Of a stretch of 5,807 bases of DNA, positions 5,714-5,807 are shown piece after piece. The stretch is from CAYFVR01 sp046541515 (GTDB lineage Bacteria > Desulfobacterota > Desulfobacteria > Desulfobacterales > Desulfococcaceae): assembly GCA_046541515.1 (NCBI GenBank), contig JBKHDD010000243.1, positions 1 through 5,807 on the forward strand. The letters run 5' to 3'. A program made the position numbers and the translations under genes. The notes beneath the pieces were generated by a model. That model worked only from the letters and a program-made list of their open reading frames with translations. It was not told the DNA's origin and ran no database searches. Position 1 is the stretch's first letter; each line of letters starts with the position of its first letter.

Positions 5714-5807
5714 GAAACTCTCCTTTTCCGTTTTCAATTTCCAAAAACGCCATGCCCATCCTTTGGATCGCTTGGTATCCCAAATGGCCCCAATGGCGCT
5801 CGGTTAG

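Noticed and set aside
5714..5807. A promoter or the end of another gene upstream of the NUDIX gene
   Set aside because: I found no -35/-10 pair with good spacing on the - strand and the window ends too soon to tell; the only pattern is a near-repeat of GCCATT-GGG, too short to interpret.
1..5807. CRISPR arrays, insertion-sequence ends, tRNA or rRNA genes
   Set aside because: No regularly spaced repeats, transposase-like frames, terminal inverted repeats with target duplications, or RNA-gene landmarks were recognised on either strand.

Overview
The window is GC-rich bacterial DNA with five intact protein genes, one decayed gene fragment and two fairly short non-coding stretches. Four genes run on the + strand in two groups and one runs on the - strand. 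The best guess at the source is a Desulfobacterota (deltaproteobacterial) genome. The basis is a PAS-Fis regulator with a cysteine triad of a type I associate with sulfate-reducer-like regulators, next to an unnamed protein I also associate with that group. This is inference from family memory; there is no rRNA or other marker gene to settle it.

Layout. Positions 1-399 hold no intact gene. A 67-codon reading frame (60-263) begins with a clear ADP-ribosylglycohydrolase (DraG-type) N-terminal motif and then loses all similarity, so it looks like a gene remnant. A plausible sigma-70-type promoter (318-346) precedes a two-gene unit: a cysteine-free cytoplasmic protein of unknown function (400-1209) and, overlapping it by one base, a small PAS plus Fis-type helix-turn-helix protein (1209-1841). 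The latter resembles an NtrC-family activator that lacks the AAA+ sigma-54 activation domain. The gap 1842-2150 contains a probable intrinsic terminator (1970-2002) and a probable promoter (2075-2103).

The second unit is three genes joined by overlapping stop and start codons: an alpha/alpha-toroid 'prenyltransferase-like' protein (2151-3203), a left-handed beta-helix (hexapeptide-repeat) acyltransferase (3200-3919) and a PerM/AI-2E-family polytopic membrane protein (3919-5055). The tight coupling suggests a shared job, perhaps modifying an envelope lipid or glycan and moving a product across the inner membrane, but no substrate can be read from the sequence. Convergent to it on the - strand is a NUDIX hydrolase of the ADP-ribose pyrophosphatase type (5177-5713). 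It carries a striking 11-bp perfect inverted repeat with a 4-base loop inside its coding region.

I see no tRNA, rRNA, CRISPR array, insertion sequence or attachment site. The parts most likely to be under-described are the paired unknown protein and AAA-less regulator, and the toroid-acyltransferase-PerM unit.
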